Made by a program: the position numbers and the translations under genes
Assembly: GCA_017591395.1 (NCBI GenBank)
Contig: WEDG01011437.1
Location: 1-64,000, forward strand
Source of the DNA: Schistocephalus solidus
Taxonomy: Eukaryota > Platyhelminthes > Cestoda > Diphyllobothriidea > Diphyllobothriidae
DNA length: 64,000 bases
Direction: 5' to 3'
Notes under the pieces: model-generated
What the model was told of the DNA's origin: nothing
The model's input: only the letters and a program-made list of their open reading frames with translations
The model's database searches: none
Shown here: piece after piece, positions 1 to 9,892 of the stretch
Position numbering within the stretch: the stretch's first letter is position 1
Layout of the letters: every line of letters begins with the position of its first letter

Positions 1-229
1 GAAAAAATGACTGTACTCCCAAGCAAGAACACAATGATCACTTCGTCCAAGCGGAAAGAACTTAATGCAAGGATGCAATGGTCGTTCTCTACTAATGATT
101 AGATCCAAACAGCTTGACTGCTGCCCATTTCGGAACCGCGCTTCATTGTGACATGTTGGGTAAGAAACCGTCAGTCACCAACTGAAGTAATTTCTGTTCG
201 AATGAATTTTCCATTGCGAGGCACAATAA

Positions 230-1175
230 CCAATATTTGGCAGAACCAGCTCAGCACCAGAGAATTTACATTCGACGACACACCGACTCCCAAGAGGTAG
301 AGGCTCAGAAAGATCTAGGAGTATGCGATCACGCCCACACTGAAGCCATCGTTCCATTGCTCAAAAGCAGCAAAAATCTGCCATGTCAAGCTTGTATCTT
401 ATTAAGCGAGCGTTTGCAAAGTTCGACAAAGAGTGCTTTAATAAGGTCTTCGGGATGTTCGTGCGACCACAATTGAATTCGCCATACAAGCTCTGGAGAC
501 CGTGGTCTGTCAAAGACCACAACACCCTTTGAGAAGGTCCAAAGACGTGCAACCAAGCTTGTTCAAGGTCAAAGCTGCCTGCCTTACGAGACACGATTGT
601 CTAATCTTGATCTGTTTCCTCTGGACTATAGACAGCTACGCGGCGACTTAATACAAGCCTTTTCGAATGCTGCGGCTTTCAGGATTGTTGCCTTGCATCT
701 GGCGACTTCTTTGAGCTGGCCACTACCACTACTTTGCGAGGGCATCCCATTAAACTACGAGTTACAGGTGCAAGACTCGACACAAGAAGGTTCTTCTTCT
801 CCAACAGAGTGATTAAGGCCTGAATGCTCTGCCGGCCGACATAATCATGTCCCCATCCGTTGACACTTTTAAGCAGAAGTTTGACCAGTACAGCCATAAG
901 TACCACCACGACATCCGAACCTAACACATTTCCTGAAACATATTCCCATCCACAATTTTCGCGTCATATAACATACTACTCCCTATTTTTGAGTAACATT
1001 ATTTTATAATTGTTTGTCCGATGCCCTGCAGTGTGTCCGTGAGATAACCCTTTGTCTAACGTCCATTATATGTCAGCCTTTTTAATTTTACAGTGTCACT
1101 GACATCAATAGGGAGCCTCAAAAGGCTTCGGCCTATATTTCCCTTAATAAAACTGAACTGAACTGAACTGAACTG
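230..1175 (+). mobile_element. CR1-like LINE, 3' end of ORF2 plus 3' UTR, decayed
   Basis: This is the C-terminal end of a non-LTR retrotransposon polyprotein followed by its 3' UTR. Translated pieces across frames read KDLGV at about 320, then a segment like FNKVFGMFVRP, then [13 protein letters not shown] and [24 protein letters not shown] at about 530-650, and finally an arginine-rich end with FKQKFDQY before a stop near 927. These are conserved C-terminal motifs of CR1/Jockey-type LINEs. Stops and frame changes are frequent, for example one missing base in the WNALP motif near 822, so the copy is dead. The 3' end is a conserved stretch (about 1085-1150) and a short AACTG tandem tail. The clade assignment is inferred from motifs only. 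Confidence 0.8.
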
Positions 1176-1400
1176 TATTTATTGTATTGATTGATGAAAT
1201 TATTTTAAGCATCTGAGGGGCAAATTTGTGGCTTTGATATGTAATGTTGATTCGATAATCGACGTTGACAGATCTCCATAGGTTTGTTGAAGGTATGTTA
1301 ATATGTTTACCAATTTTTATGTAATGTGCATCAACACAACGTGTATAGGCACATATGATGAGAAAGAACAGTGGGGAATGTTTAAACTTGTAAAATATGC

Positions 1401-1531
1401 CACAGTCCACAATTTCGCGTAATATAAATATTACTATAACGATTAATATTCATTTTTAATTTACAGTGTCACTGACATCAATAGGGAGCTCAAAGGCTTC
1501 GCCTATATTTCCCTTAATAAAACTGAACTGA
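1401..1531 (+). mobile_element. Second 3' UTR end of the same CR1-like LINE
   Basis: This repeats the 3' UTR of the preceding element almost base for base: the stretch beginning CACAGTCCACAATTTCGCG, then CAGTGTCACTGACATCAATA, ending TTCCCTTAATAAAACTGAAC. It is a short 5'-truncated copy with one tail unit. A third, reverse-strand relic of the same tail lies at 46141-46200. Confidence 0.8.
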
Positions 1532-2119
1532 TACATCGAAGTCATGCCATTCAACTAGGACATTGCTAACTGCTTTCCACACAGATATTTATTCTTGCGT
1601 TGTCTAACAAATGCTTTTTTTAACGCATTCGCTCACTGAATTGATTTTGCGTTGTATGTCGGCTGCGGGTGCATTTTTTCGCCTAATGCGCACGTAGCCC
1701 ACATTCCGATAAGGGGACATACCGAGCAGCTTACGCTGCTGTATCGGGGACTGCCAACCTCATGAATATATACTTAGGCAACGTATGTGACGGCAAGGCT
1801 TAGTTAGTCAAACGGGTGTTGTCGCCTTAACCAACCAGATGAGTAGCAATGGGGTCATGACCGAAACTAGTTGTTTGTACGTTTAGTTCACTTTGATCTC
1901 CTTTCTTGAAAGACCTTAGATATTCTCGCGATGACGTTGTGGTTGCTGCCAGAGCCAGTGTACTTCACTCTAAAAGGGGTTCTCTGACAACGCTACTCAG
2001 CTACTTATAATTTTGCTCGTCTTTCACACGCAAAGCTCAGCATTCATAAGGGTAAATGAGAACTGACCGGACGGATATCTGGTGTTTGCGTGTTTTTAGC
2101 GATGGAGATATTGGCAAAA
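1532..2119. other. Unassigned intergenic sequence
   Basis: No convincing coding region, RNA or repeat match to the rest of the window was seen here. Confidence 0.4.
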
Positions 2120-2285
2120 AGATATTACCGATGGAGCCAAGGGAGACTGGAATGACCATTTCTGGCTTATTAGCCGTCTCCAGCCAGCCATACCCAACAC
2201 CCTGGCGCTGCCGCGCCTGAGGCTCGAACTCGTGACCTGTTGGTTAGATGTCCAAAGTTCTACCCACTGCGCCACGAGCTCGTTG
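2120..2285 (-). mobile_element. tRNA-derived SINE (family A), head and body
   Basis: On the reverse strand a tRNA-like head has an A-box-like GGCGCAGTGGGTAGA and a B-box-like GTCACGAGTTCGAGCC. It is followed by the family body ending in AGAAATGGTCATTCC and GTCTCCCTTGG. The same body recurs at 15.6, 18.5, 30.9 and 31.1 kb and, shortened, at 33.2 and 50.2 kb. RNA polymerase III promoter boxes plus dispersion make a SINE the best reading. It is not a functional tRNA gene, because a cloverleaf cannot be closed. Confidence 0.75.
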
Positions 2286-2326
2286 TCTTGCCGGTTTTTT
2301 ATCAGGAATATTAACAATGGTAGATA

Positions 2327-2475
2327 GGTGCTCACTGATCGATTACAGGACTCACTCGTCCCGTTGTGCCTTATGGCTCACTCTAGAGCCCCGCCAGCAG
2401 TCGCAGAGGGGCTATTTATATAGGCAGAATAATATTACCGACATAGACAAGGGAGGGTGGAATGACCATTTCGTA
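2327..2475 (-). mobile_element. SINE family A, body plus 3' extension
   Basis: The reverse strand reads the SINE-A body (about 2428-2475) followed by a second conserved block (2327-2412) marked by TCTAGAGTGAGCC and GACGAGTGAGTCC. The same order of body then block recurs at 18511-18667 and 30843-31032, so the two blocks belong to one longer repeat. The block alone is also at 25618-25708. Confidence 0.6.
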
Positions 2476-3129
2476 TCGGATCAATAGAAAATTGCTAAGG
2501 ACTGTGAAAACCCCACCAGCAGCATCTGTTTGGTGAGTGTTGCCGTCCTTTGTCCGTTCAATCAACAACGGCCTCTATCCCAAGCATCTAAAATCTGTCC
2601 ATTTTTACGTTGACAGTTAGACATGGATACAACTTTAAAAAGCTAGTTTCGCCAGCGTTTACATACTCTCATACTCAAATTTAAAATTCGGGTCTTTACA
2701 CTCACGTCCTGCATTCATACGGTGATTGCGCAAGCGTAGGGAGATGAGTTCGTTCCTGTTGACAAGGACTAGGACATCCTTATGCCGGTATTCAAGAAGG
2801 AAGGCACGGCAACTTATGAGATAAACGGCAGCATAAACGTTTTCCACTTCGCTGCAAGGTGTTCGCCGTTATATTCTCAGGCAATTCCACAGGGCGCTTA
2901 TTTCGAGGACGAACCCCTAGAAAACCGGGTTTTGAGCTGTGCGTGGATGTGCTGACCGTATAATCACATATTGACCTGTCTTCCAATTCCAAAATGGCTT
3001 CCAGTAACGGACGGTTGTTGATCAGGGCCGTAGTTTTTGCTGGCACCTCGTCTAGTTACATTATCTGCCACATGAACTCACGATGACCTGAATCGAACGC
3101 TACCGCAAAATCAACAATGCATAAGGTAT
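2476..3129. other. Unassigned stretch with an open frame on the minus strand
   Basis: A minus-strand frame stays open from 3046 to 2792 (84 codons) and begins MPAKTTALINNRP. I do not recognise it, and no splice-site context or second copy supports a gene. It may be a retroelement remnant. Confidence 0.25.
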
Positions 3130-3800
3130 TTGTTGACTGGCAGCCATGACGGAATTCGAAAATACACAGCATTGTGGAGACTCGAGTTCTACGAAACCAC
3201 TGCTACCACATGGTCGACCGCTGGGCACAGTCCTGGCAGCCTGCAATATCTAGGTCTGCCCTCTCAAATTGGGGCTGTCGCCCTTGCTGTTCGTCGAGGC
3301 AAGGTCAGCGAAAGTCTTGACTTCCCCGACTTATTGTCTCCGTGGGCATTCCTTTTCCCATACTTAAGAACAATCATTTCAGGAACCTTCGCGTACTTGT
3401 CATCTTGCTTTTTCTTCCAACCATCTCATTAGTATATCTGTTGCTCTACTTCGGGCATAGGGTTTGGTTTGCTAAATCCACTGAATCTCTGCTACACGTA
3501 GGTTGGGGTAATCTTGGGTTCGCTGTCCTCTGAAATTGCGCCCTTGCCACTGTTACTCATCACAATGTCTCCTCCTCTCCCTCCTAATAAATTGATAATT
3601 TTGCTAATAATCCCAAGAGCTTTCGCCCCTCATCTCTTTCGATCCTATTTTCCCATTTTCGTCGACTTTATCCTTGTGTTTTTTCATAATATTTGGGGCT
3701 GGAACTTTCAGCTCGTTTTCCGCTTGTCTTATTTTTACTTTTCGTACTTGTCTCGAAAAATGCCCTTGATCAAAGCGAATTTACTATAAAAAAAGGGCAC
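3130..3800 (+). pseudogene. Decayed duplicate of BRIP1 exon 12 and following intron
   Basis: This ~670-bp tract is homologous to 16834-17545, covering exon 12 of the helicase gene and the first ~420 bp of intron 12. Shared coding text includes EFYE, then AGHSP, then GAVALAV, then RGKVS near 3190-3320, corresponding to helicase motif V. The copy lacks about 13 bp after LDF, which shifts the frame so that the SVGIPFP stretch is out of frame. The exon's 3' splice context is also altered. Intron sequence is shared too, including CATCTCATT and the GGAACTTTCAGCTCGTTTTCC region, so it arose as a DNA-level duplication and not from mRNA. It ends where LINE-derived sequence begins. Confidence 0.85.
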
Positions 3801-3829
3801 AACGTTTGCAGAGGTTGGGCTGGTGATGG

Positions 3830-6350
3830 AGTGGTGTTTGATGGATCATCTGCAGCGTTCTCACCGGTGATGGCAGTGAGAGAGGCAGTAGTCGTCGTCT
3901 TCGCGGGGTTTGTAGCAGGAATTATGGACGAGGTGGGATTCAACGACTTTAAGGTTGGGCAATTTGAAGTGTGAACGCCGGTGGTGGTGGTCGTGGTGGG
4001 AGCCGATAAAGAGGTGACAATAGGGGGCGTTTGTAGGAGAAGCAGTTGAAGTTGTCATATTGTGGTCGCATCGGATCTGGAGATGTCTGATCTATACGCA
4101 TATCGATCGTGGACAATTTCAGCATTTTAGGCGGCGCATGTGCCCTGGGATCCGTTTTTTGGCTTTAGCCATGGCCATCCGGTAGGCTTCTTAGATTTAT
4201 GCTCTGCTCTCCACTGCCATTCTCCAGGCCGACTGATACTGATCGGAGTTTTCCCAGGTCTTTGGATCGAGTTTCATTTACTTGATGAAGGTTTTTAGGA
4301 CGTCCTTTTAGCGTAGGTTTTGTCATCTTTATAGGCGAACTCCAGTAACAACATCGCCATAGAAGATTTACTTGGGTAGTCGATCGGACTCCATCTTCGT
4401 ATGGCGGCTACTTTATTGCAGCTGCCTGAGCATGGCGTGAATATTGAGGACTTCATTCAGTTCTAGAACTTCCGTGTCAGGGATCTGTCTGGCAACCTAT
4501 GTTTTAGCATTCTTCGGAGGCAGCTAAGGCAAAAGTTATTGAACTTCCTCGCCTGTTTCTCGTAGCCTGTCAAGTTCCCTGCTTCGTACAGCAAAGTTTT
4601 CAATATAACTGCTTCGTACAATCGAGTTTTGTATTGATTTCAGACAGAGGCATATAACCGGTTGAAAACCCTACTGGCTTTGGACATTCGGTGAGTAACT
4701 TCTTCGTCGATTTTGGTGCACCGTGAGAGTTTGATTCCTGAATAGGTTAATCCATCCAGGGTTTTAAGTAGGGTGCGGTGCGGTCTTTATATTCAATGTT
4801 GGGCGAAGAATGGAGCATGACCATCGTTTTATCCCTGTTGATGGTCAGCCCGAAGTGTGAAAAGCCCGCAGCAAAGAGAAGCATGCCCCGTTGGATACCT
4901 ACCTCGGTCAGGAGGAGCAAGTAGTAGATATTTGTTGTGTAGAGACACTTTTGAGCCCGCTTGGTTCGGGTATTTAGAAGCTGATCGTAGATCCTGTAGA
5001 TTATGCTGATATAATGGTGCTCATCCTAGTAGGCATCCATCAGTAGAGGTTGAATAGGGTAAGGGGCGAGAAGCCGGCCCTGCTTCACTCCATTGTTAAT
5101 TTTAACTGCTTTTAGTATTATCTAGTTGTCTGTGACGCACGCCATCATGCTGTCATGGAGCTGAAGCACCATGTGCATGAATCGCTCGGAACAGCTGACT
5201 TTCAGCGTGATCCTCCATAGTCCATCGCGATTCATCGTGTTGAAGGCCTTTGTCAGGTTCACAAAGGTAGAGTGAGTCCACATTTCTTTCACTTTGATTG
5301 TAGAGATCATATCGGTCGTTCTACGGTGCCGTCGGAAGCCCCACTGCCTTTTCATGAGAAGTCGGTCTTCTAGCTGGCCGTTGTGACGATTGGGGAGGTT
5401 GGGAGCAAATATATTGCTGGCAATGTTTAATAACAAGGTTCGGTTTCCCTTACGCTTGTAGATGTCCACGACCGTTGTGTCCTTTAAGTCCTGGGTGACT
5501 TCTGGAACAGTTATGCAAGTTTGCCCATCAGCGGAGGACGGTCGTCTTGGTAGATTTCTACGTGTATTGTGTCGGATTGGAGAGCTGGGATATGGCATTT
5601 ATGGTTTATGGGAGAAAAGATGGGCGGTCCAGCTCATTGTTCATTTTCACCTGGGGGAGGTCGGCCAATAGTTTCTTCTGAGATTTTATGGCCGGGTCAG
5701 CATTTTAGAATCCGTGGTTTCTTTGGAATTGTTGTTCCATCGGATTCGTAGGCTGGGTGTAGCCTTTTCTCCTGAGAAAGCAATTTGCAGTTCTGAGGAT
5801 GTCGAATTTTGCGACTGAGGGCATCCATGCCGTGGAATAAATGTCCTTCTGTTGATGACACAATTGCGTATCCACGATGGGGTTGTCTTCCGGGGCCTGA
5901 ATGTCTTTCAGGTAGCGAGTAAGCCAATTGAGTTCACTAAGGACAATCATTTTGCACGCCTTCGTCAGTCGCTAGGAGGGCATATAGGTTTTAATATAAT
6001 TTGTCTTTCGCCTCTTCAGAGCTGGTCCTTAGGGAAGCATAGGCATTGATCAAGGTGGCGAATTGGACTCCTTGAAGAGGCAGGCGCAGGGTGACTAGTC
6101 GGAAGTTGGCTACCCTGTGGCAGGCGGGGCAGTTGTCGCACAATGTCGTTCCGGATGGCAAAGGCGATACGTACGTCATGTCGCTTTGGCTTTGGGCGGT
6201 CACCTAAAAAATGTACACTACACTTACCTTCCTTAGATCACCCTGTGCGGAAAAGCGCGTCTCGCTGAGAGCAGCCGTGTCCATCGCACATTGCGCCACT
6301 TCTCGAGCAATTAGCATCTTCCTTCGTTCCGGCCGGTTGCACCTCGGATC
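3830..6350 (-). mobile_element. APE-type LINE (RTE-like), near full length but decayed
   Basis: Read from 6350 downwards on the minus strand, the pieces come in correct order across several frames. At about 6300-6240 there is an endonuclease start with ALSETRFSAQG, and at 6203-5991 endonuclease text with RLVTLRLPLQGVQFATLINAY. A connector follows at 5950-5697. Reverse transcriptase at 5600-5122 includes DVVDIYKRKGNR-like text, QWGFRRHRRTTDMI, LTKAFNTMNRDGLW and MHMVLQLHDSM. At about 4880-4780 comes GLTINRDKTMVM, and near 4350 FYGDVVTG. From about 4060 to 3860 follows a Ser/Thr/His-rich linker of the kind that precedes zinc fingers in the sister copy at 23-25 kb. Many frameshifts and stops show it is inactive. 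The clade name is inferred from motif style. Confidence 0.85.
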
Positions 6351-6399
6351 GTCTAAAAAATAAATGAACATGCTAGGCGGTCAGAGCCAACAGACTCAT

Positions 6400-6480
6400 T
6401 AACAGCTTGTAGGGTTGGACGGAGGGAAGTTAGGTTTGGGATTGAGGTTACTGTTAGGGTTGAGATTAGGTTTAGTTTCA
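6400..6480 (+). repeat. Degenerate TTAGGG-like tract
   Basis: Irregular units such as GTTAGG, GTTAGGGTTG and GATTAGG run together for about 80 bp. They resemble decayed TTAGGG repeats. Similar tracts occur at 10905-11060, 44400-44460, 47270-47390, 56510-56600, 58190-58390 and 62035-62225. Confidence 0.6.
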
Positions 6481-7126
6481 TGATTAGGATGCGAAAATAT
6501 TCATTCTTCGTGGAACTGGGTGCCAGATCACCTATATTACGTTGCGGGTGGTGGTGGGGGTTTATAAACACTTCCACCACTGAATCTGCATACCCCTTTG
6601 GGTTTTTCAGACACAGATGCCGAATGGTATCAGTGTTTGAAAACTTTTAATCCCAAGAGCCGAATGCTTCTTTCAACACAATTTCCCTTCTCTTCACAGG
6701 TATGCAAGCCTCTCTTACAGTATCAGGACCTGATATAGACTTGGTGAACTTCCCTTCTCTCATCTTTTGTTTTACAAATCGTTGTGGGATTTTGTGATAT
6801 ATTCAGTAGAAACCAAAACTGTTTTGAACACCGTTTTTTTGACAACTAGGATATAAGTGAATTATCTAGCCATCTTCTGCTGGTCCACCTTTTGCTTGTG
6901 CAAAAATTTCCACACGTTATCCTGTCGAGTCCGCCTGAAAAGCCAACATTCCTACCTACTTTTTGCTCAACCACCTAATTGGTCAGACCCAGAAAGTGCC
7001 GTTGAGACACCTTTTTCATCGTCCGCTGCGCAAATTGGCTGATATTGTCGTTATTTTATTACTGAATCAGTGTTGTGTTCTCTCCAGTTCGACTGTTTGA
7101 GCGTTATCTACGTACGTATCGACTCT

Positions 7127-7134
7127 TTTTGTAG
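7127..7134 (+). promoter_or_regulatory. Possible trans-splice acceptor before the BRIP1 start
   Basis: A pyrimidine run followed by GTAG ends 7 nt before the ATG at 7142. Flatworm mRNAs can receive a spliced leader at such sites. No other 5' UTR feature is visible. This could equally be the acceptor of an ordinary 5' UTR intron. Confidence 0.3.
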
Positions 7135-7141
7135 GCACAAT

Positions 7142-7219
7142 ATGGAATTGAAGGTCCAAGGTGTCAAGATTCATGTCCCCTATAAGCCCTACGGATGTCA
7201 ACTCTCGATGATCAACCGA
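7142..7219 (+). CDS. BRIP1: BRIP1 exon 1
   Basis: 26 codons from the chosen ATG to CGA before GTATGT. It holds the helicase Q-motif region (GVKIHVPYKPYGCQL, residues 7-21). An in-frame ATG exists at 7070, but the 7142 start matches the family N-terminus and follows an acceptor-like site. The next intron (7220-7250) is only 31 nt. Confidence 0.9.
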
Positions 7220-9851
7220 GTATGTCTGGCCTACATTCTTGTTATGTCAGGTTGTGAGCGCTCTGAATGATAAAAAATGTTGTCTCCTCGAGTCCCCAAC
7301 TGGCACAGGGAAAACCCTAGCACTACTCTGTGCCACCCTCGGTTGGGTTGAGAACAGAATGGGTACTTTCACTTTAATTCACCCGCGAAGTCTGCCCTTT
7401 TTATAGAGTGCCTTAAAGAACAGTATATCAACATGGGGGGTTCGGCCCTATTGCTTAACATTATTGTGATTCAGATGAAGGACCTTGCAAGGCTTGTTTG
7501 AATCTCACAACAAATGCCACCACATCTACTGTCGTCAGATTGAAACAAACAGGTAAGAAGTATTCGAGGAAGCCTCATTTCGTGTCTTATCCTAGACGAA
7601 TGGTATAAAGAGTTCGTGGAGCATGATTCTGCTGGTATTGCATCTTTTGCCGAGAAACGGTGCACTTGCGGTGCACAGGAGGCCCTGCCTGAGTTAGTGC
7701 TCCCTTTTTCCCCCTAGGATTTCTCTTTCTCTTCCCTCTGTAGGCGACCACCAAGGATCTTCTTCGGCACGCGTACTCACAAGCAAATATCGCAGGTCAT
7801 CCGTGAGTTGCGTAAGACCAAATACGCAAACACCCGTATGTGCATCTTAAGTAGTCGGACACACACCTGTATCAATCCTGATGTTCGCCGACAGAGCAAC
7901 ATCAATGATGCATGTGCTAACCTCACACGTGTATGCTCCCTTTTTTCTGCACTGACTCGCCTTTCCTACCAGATGGGAACTTGTCCCTATGATCAGCCTA
8001 AACGACGCTCAGACCTAACCAAATGCATGGAAGATCTTCACCGATCCGGCCCTTGGGACCTAGAGGAGTATGTTGAGCGTTTGTCAAAGGTAACCAACTT
8101 CTCTGGTTTACCCCTTCCGCATACCTCAGGTTCCAGTTTGTCCCTACTTTCGAGCTTGGAAGCTTGTCGAGACAGCCACAATTGTCTTTTGCCCGTATAA
8201 TTACCTTTTGGACACCGTGGTTAGAGGGAAGGTGAGGTTCTGGCCAGTGCCTGTTTTATTACATTATACTACTCATAGGTTGCCAGCGACCTCGAAGGAA
8301 GCATAATTATAATCGACGAGGCGCATAACCTTGAAGATGCAGCCAGAGATGCCACTTCCTGCACTCTCCTAGAGAAGGATATTATCACTGCGACGGAGGA
8401 TCTCCATAAATTAATTCGACTTCGTCCCCCCGAAAAGGAGAACACCCAGCCACTTCTCAACCTCCTCGGGAGCCTTCATAGGGTCATGGATATAACCAGA
8501 TCACGGCTCGTGTCTGCCGGAGACTCAGCTAATTCCTCTCACGTGTGGACGGGTTCTGAAATCGAGGGACTTTTGCAAACAGTGGGGCTTGGAGAGGACA
8601 AGTTTCGATCGATTCGGGTACCTTTTATACTCGATAACCGTACTTCCCTTGCTTTTGATCTTCCTGCTCGGTAGATAACTGCGCTGAATTGCCCGGTTCA
8701 AACTTTTTACTGCTCTTTCTTTTTCTATCTCAGAGCTGCTACCAAAAGCTCATCTCAAAGATTCCCACCTCCAACGGTCCAAGTCAACAATCATTCAGTC
8801 CATACTTGGAAACACCGACTTCAGGCACTATACGTCTCTTCGACTACATTTTTACACTGCTAGGTTTCCTTTACGGGTAAATATCTTATATACGACCCTC
8901 CTTCTGACCTTGAGCCGCATTTATTAAATATTATTTAAGTAAGCGGAGGTTTTATGTACTTTCGAGAACTGACAGATGTTACTTGTTGTGAGCAACATTT
9001 GGTTAGTATAGCTTGAGGCAGAAAGTTATGCTGAATCAGCATTTACCCCACAATCATGGTAAAAAAATCTGGTCGCAATGGGTAAAGATTGGGAACTATA
9101 TTTCCCTCCCCAACTCAGCTCTCAACAGGCAACAAGCGCTGCAGGAGATGATGCCTGTGTCATTGGCCCCACTTAGAAGCGGTTCACTCAATTCACCGCT
9201 AAAATGAGCCTATCAAGTGGAATCTTGTGATTAATAGGTTCGCTGACGCATGCTCGAGCGAAGATGCTGAAGTATGCCTTGATGAGCTCCAAACCGGTAG
9301 GGGGCATTAAAGCTCGTGACTTGGAAGGTTACCAGCTGAAAATATCACTTTTTCTTGCCTTGGGGGTGTGGAGAGAGTGAGGTCGACGGCTCATTGCATG
9401 TTCCTCGCTATAAAAAATCTGACGCGCTTAAAACTATCATGGTGCGCTAAAAGCCGTGGCTTGGAAGGTTGCCAACTGACGGGATAACTCGGACCGCGTG
9501 TTCAGCCCAATGTGTGTTTTGTGTGGAGTGGCTGACTGACGGACTGAGAGTCAGGCTGCAATGGCTCCTTCTTAATGTGGCCTTAATGGCACTCCCACTC
9601 CGTGGGATCCGAGCCAGGTGTGGTGGTACGCCCAGGGGCGGCTCCGGCCGCGCCAGCCACCTGCGCCCTCTCCCATATCCGGTCTTCTTGATTCTGTCAT
9701 GATACCGGGCTCTAATTGGGGAGGAGAGGGTGCGGTAGCTGCAGCGCAAGGCTACTATCACTTAAAACTAAATCACGCGTAATTCACCGTCCCTGCACCA
9801 CCCTTCCGTGGAGCATACGGTGGACATCGTCGGACTACAACGGTCGAACTG

Positions 9852-9892
<41 letters not shown>

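Noticed and set aside
9447..9761. 104-codon minus-strand frame with relatives at 22.3 and 53.9 kb
   Set aside because: The similarity is due to the repeat C family. No domain is present and the frames are not conserved between copies.
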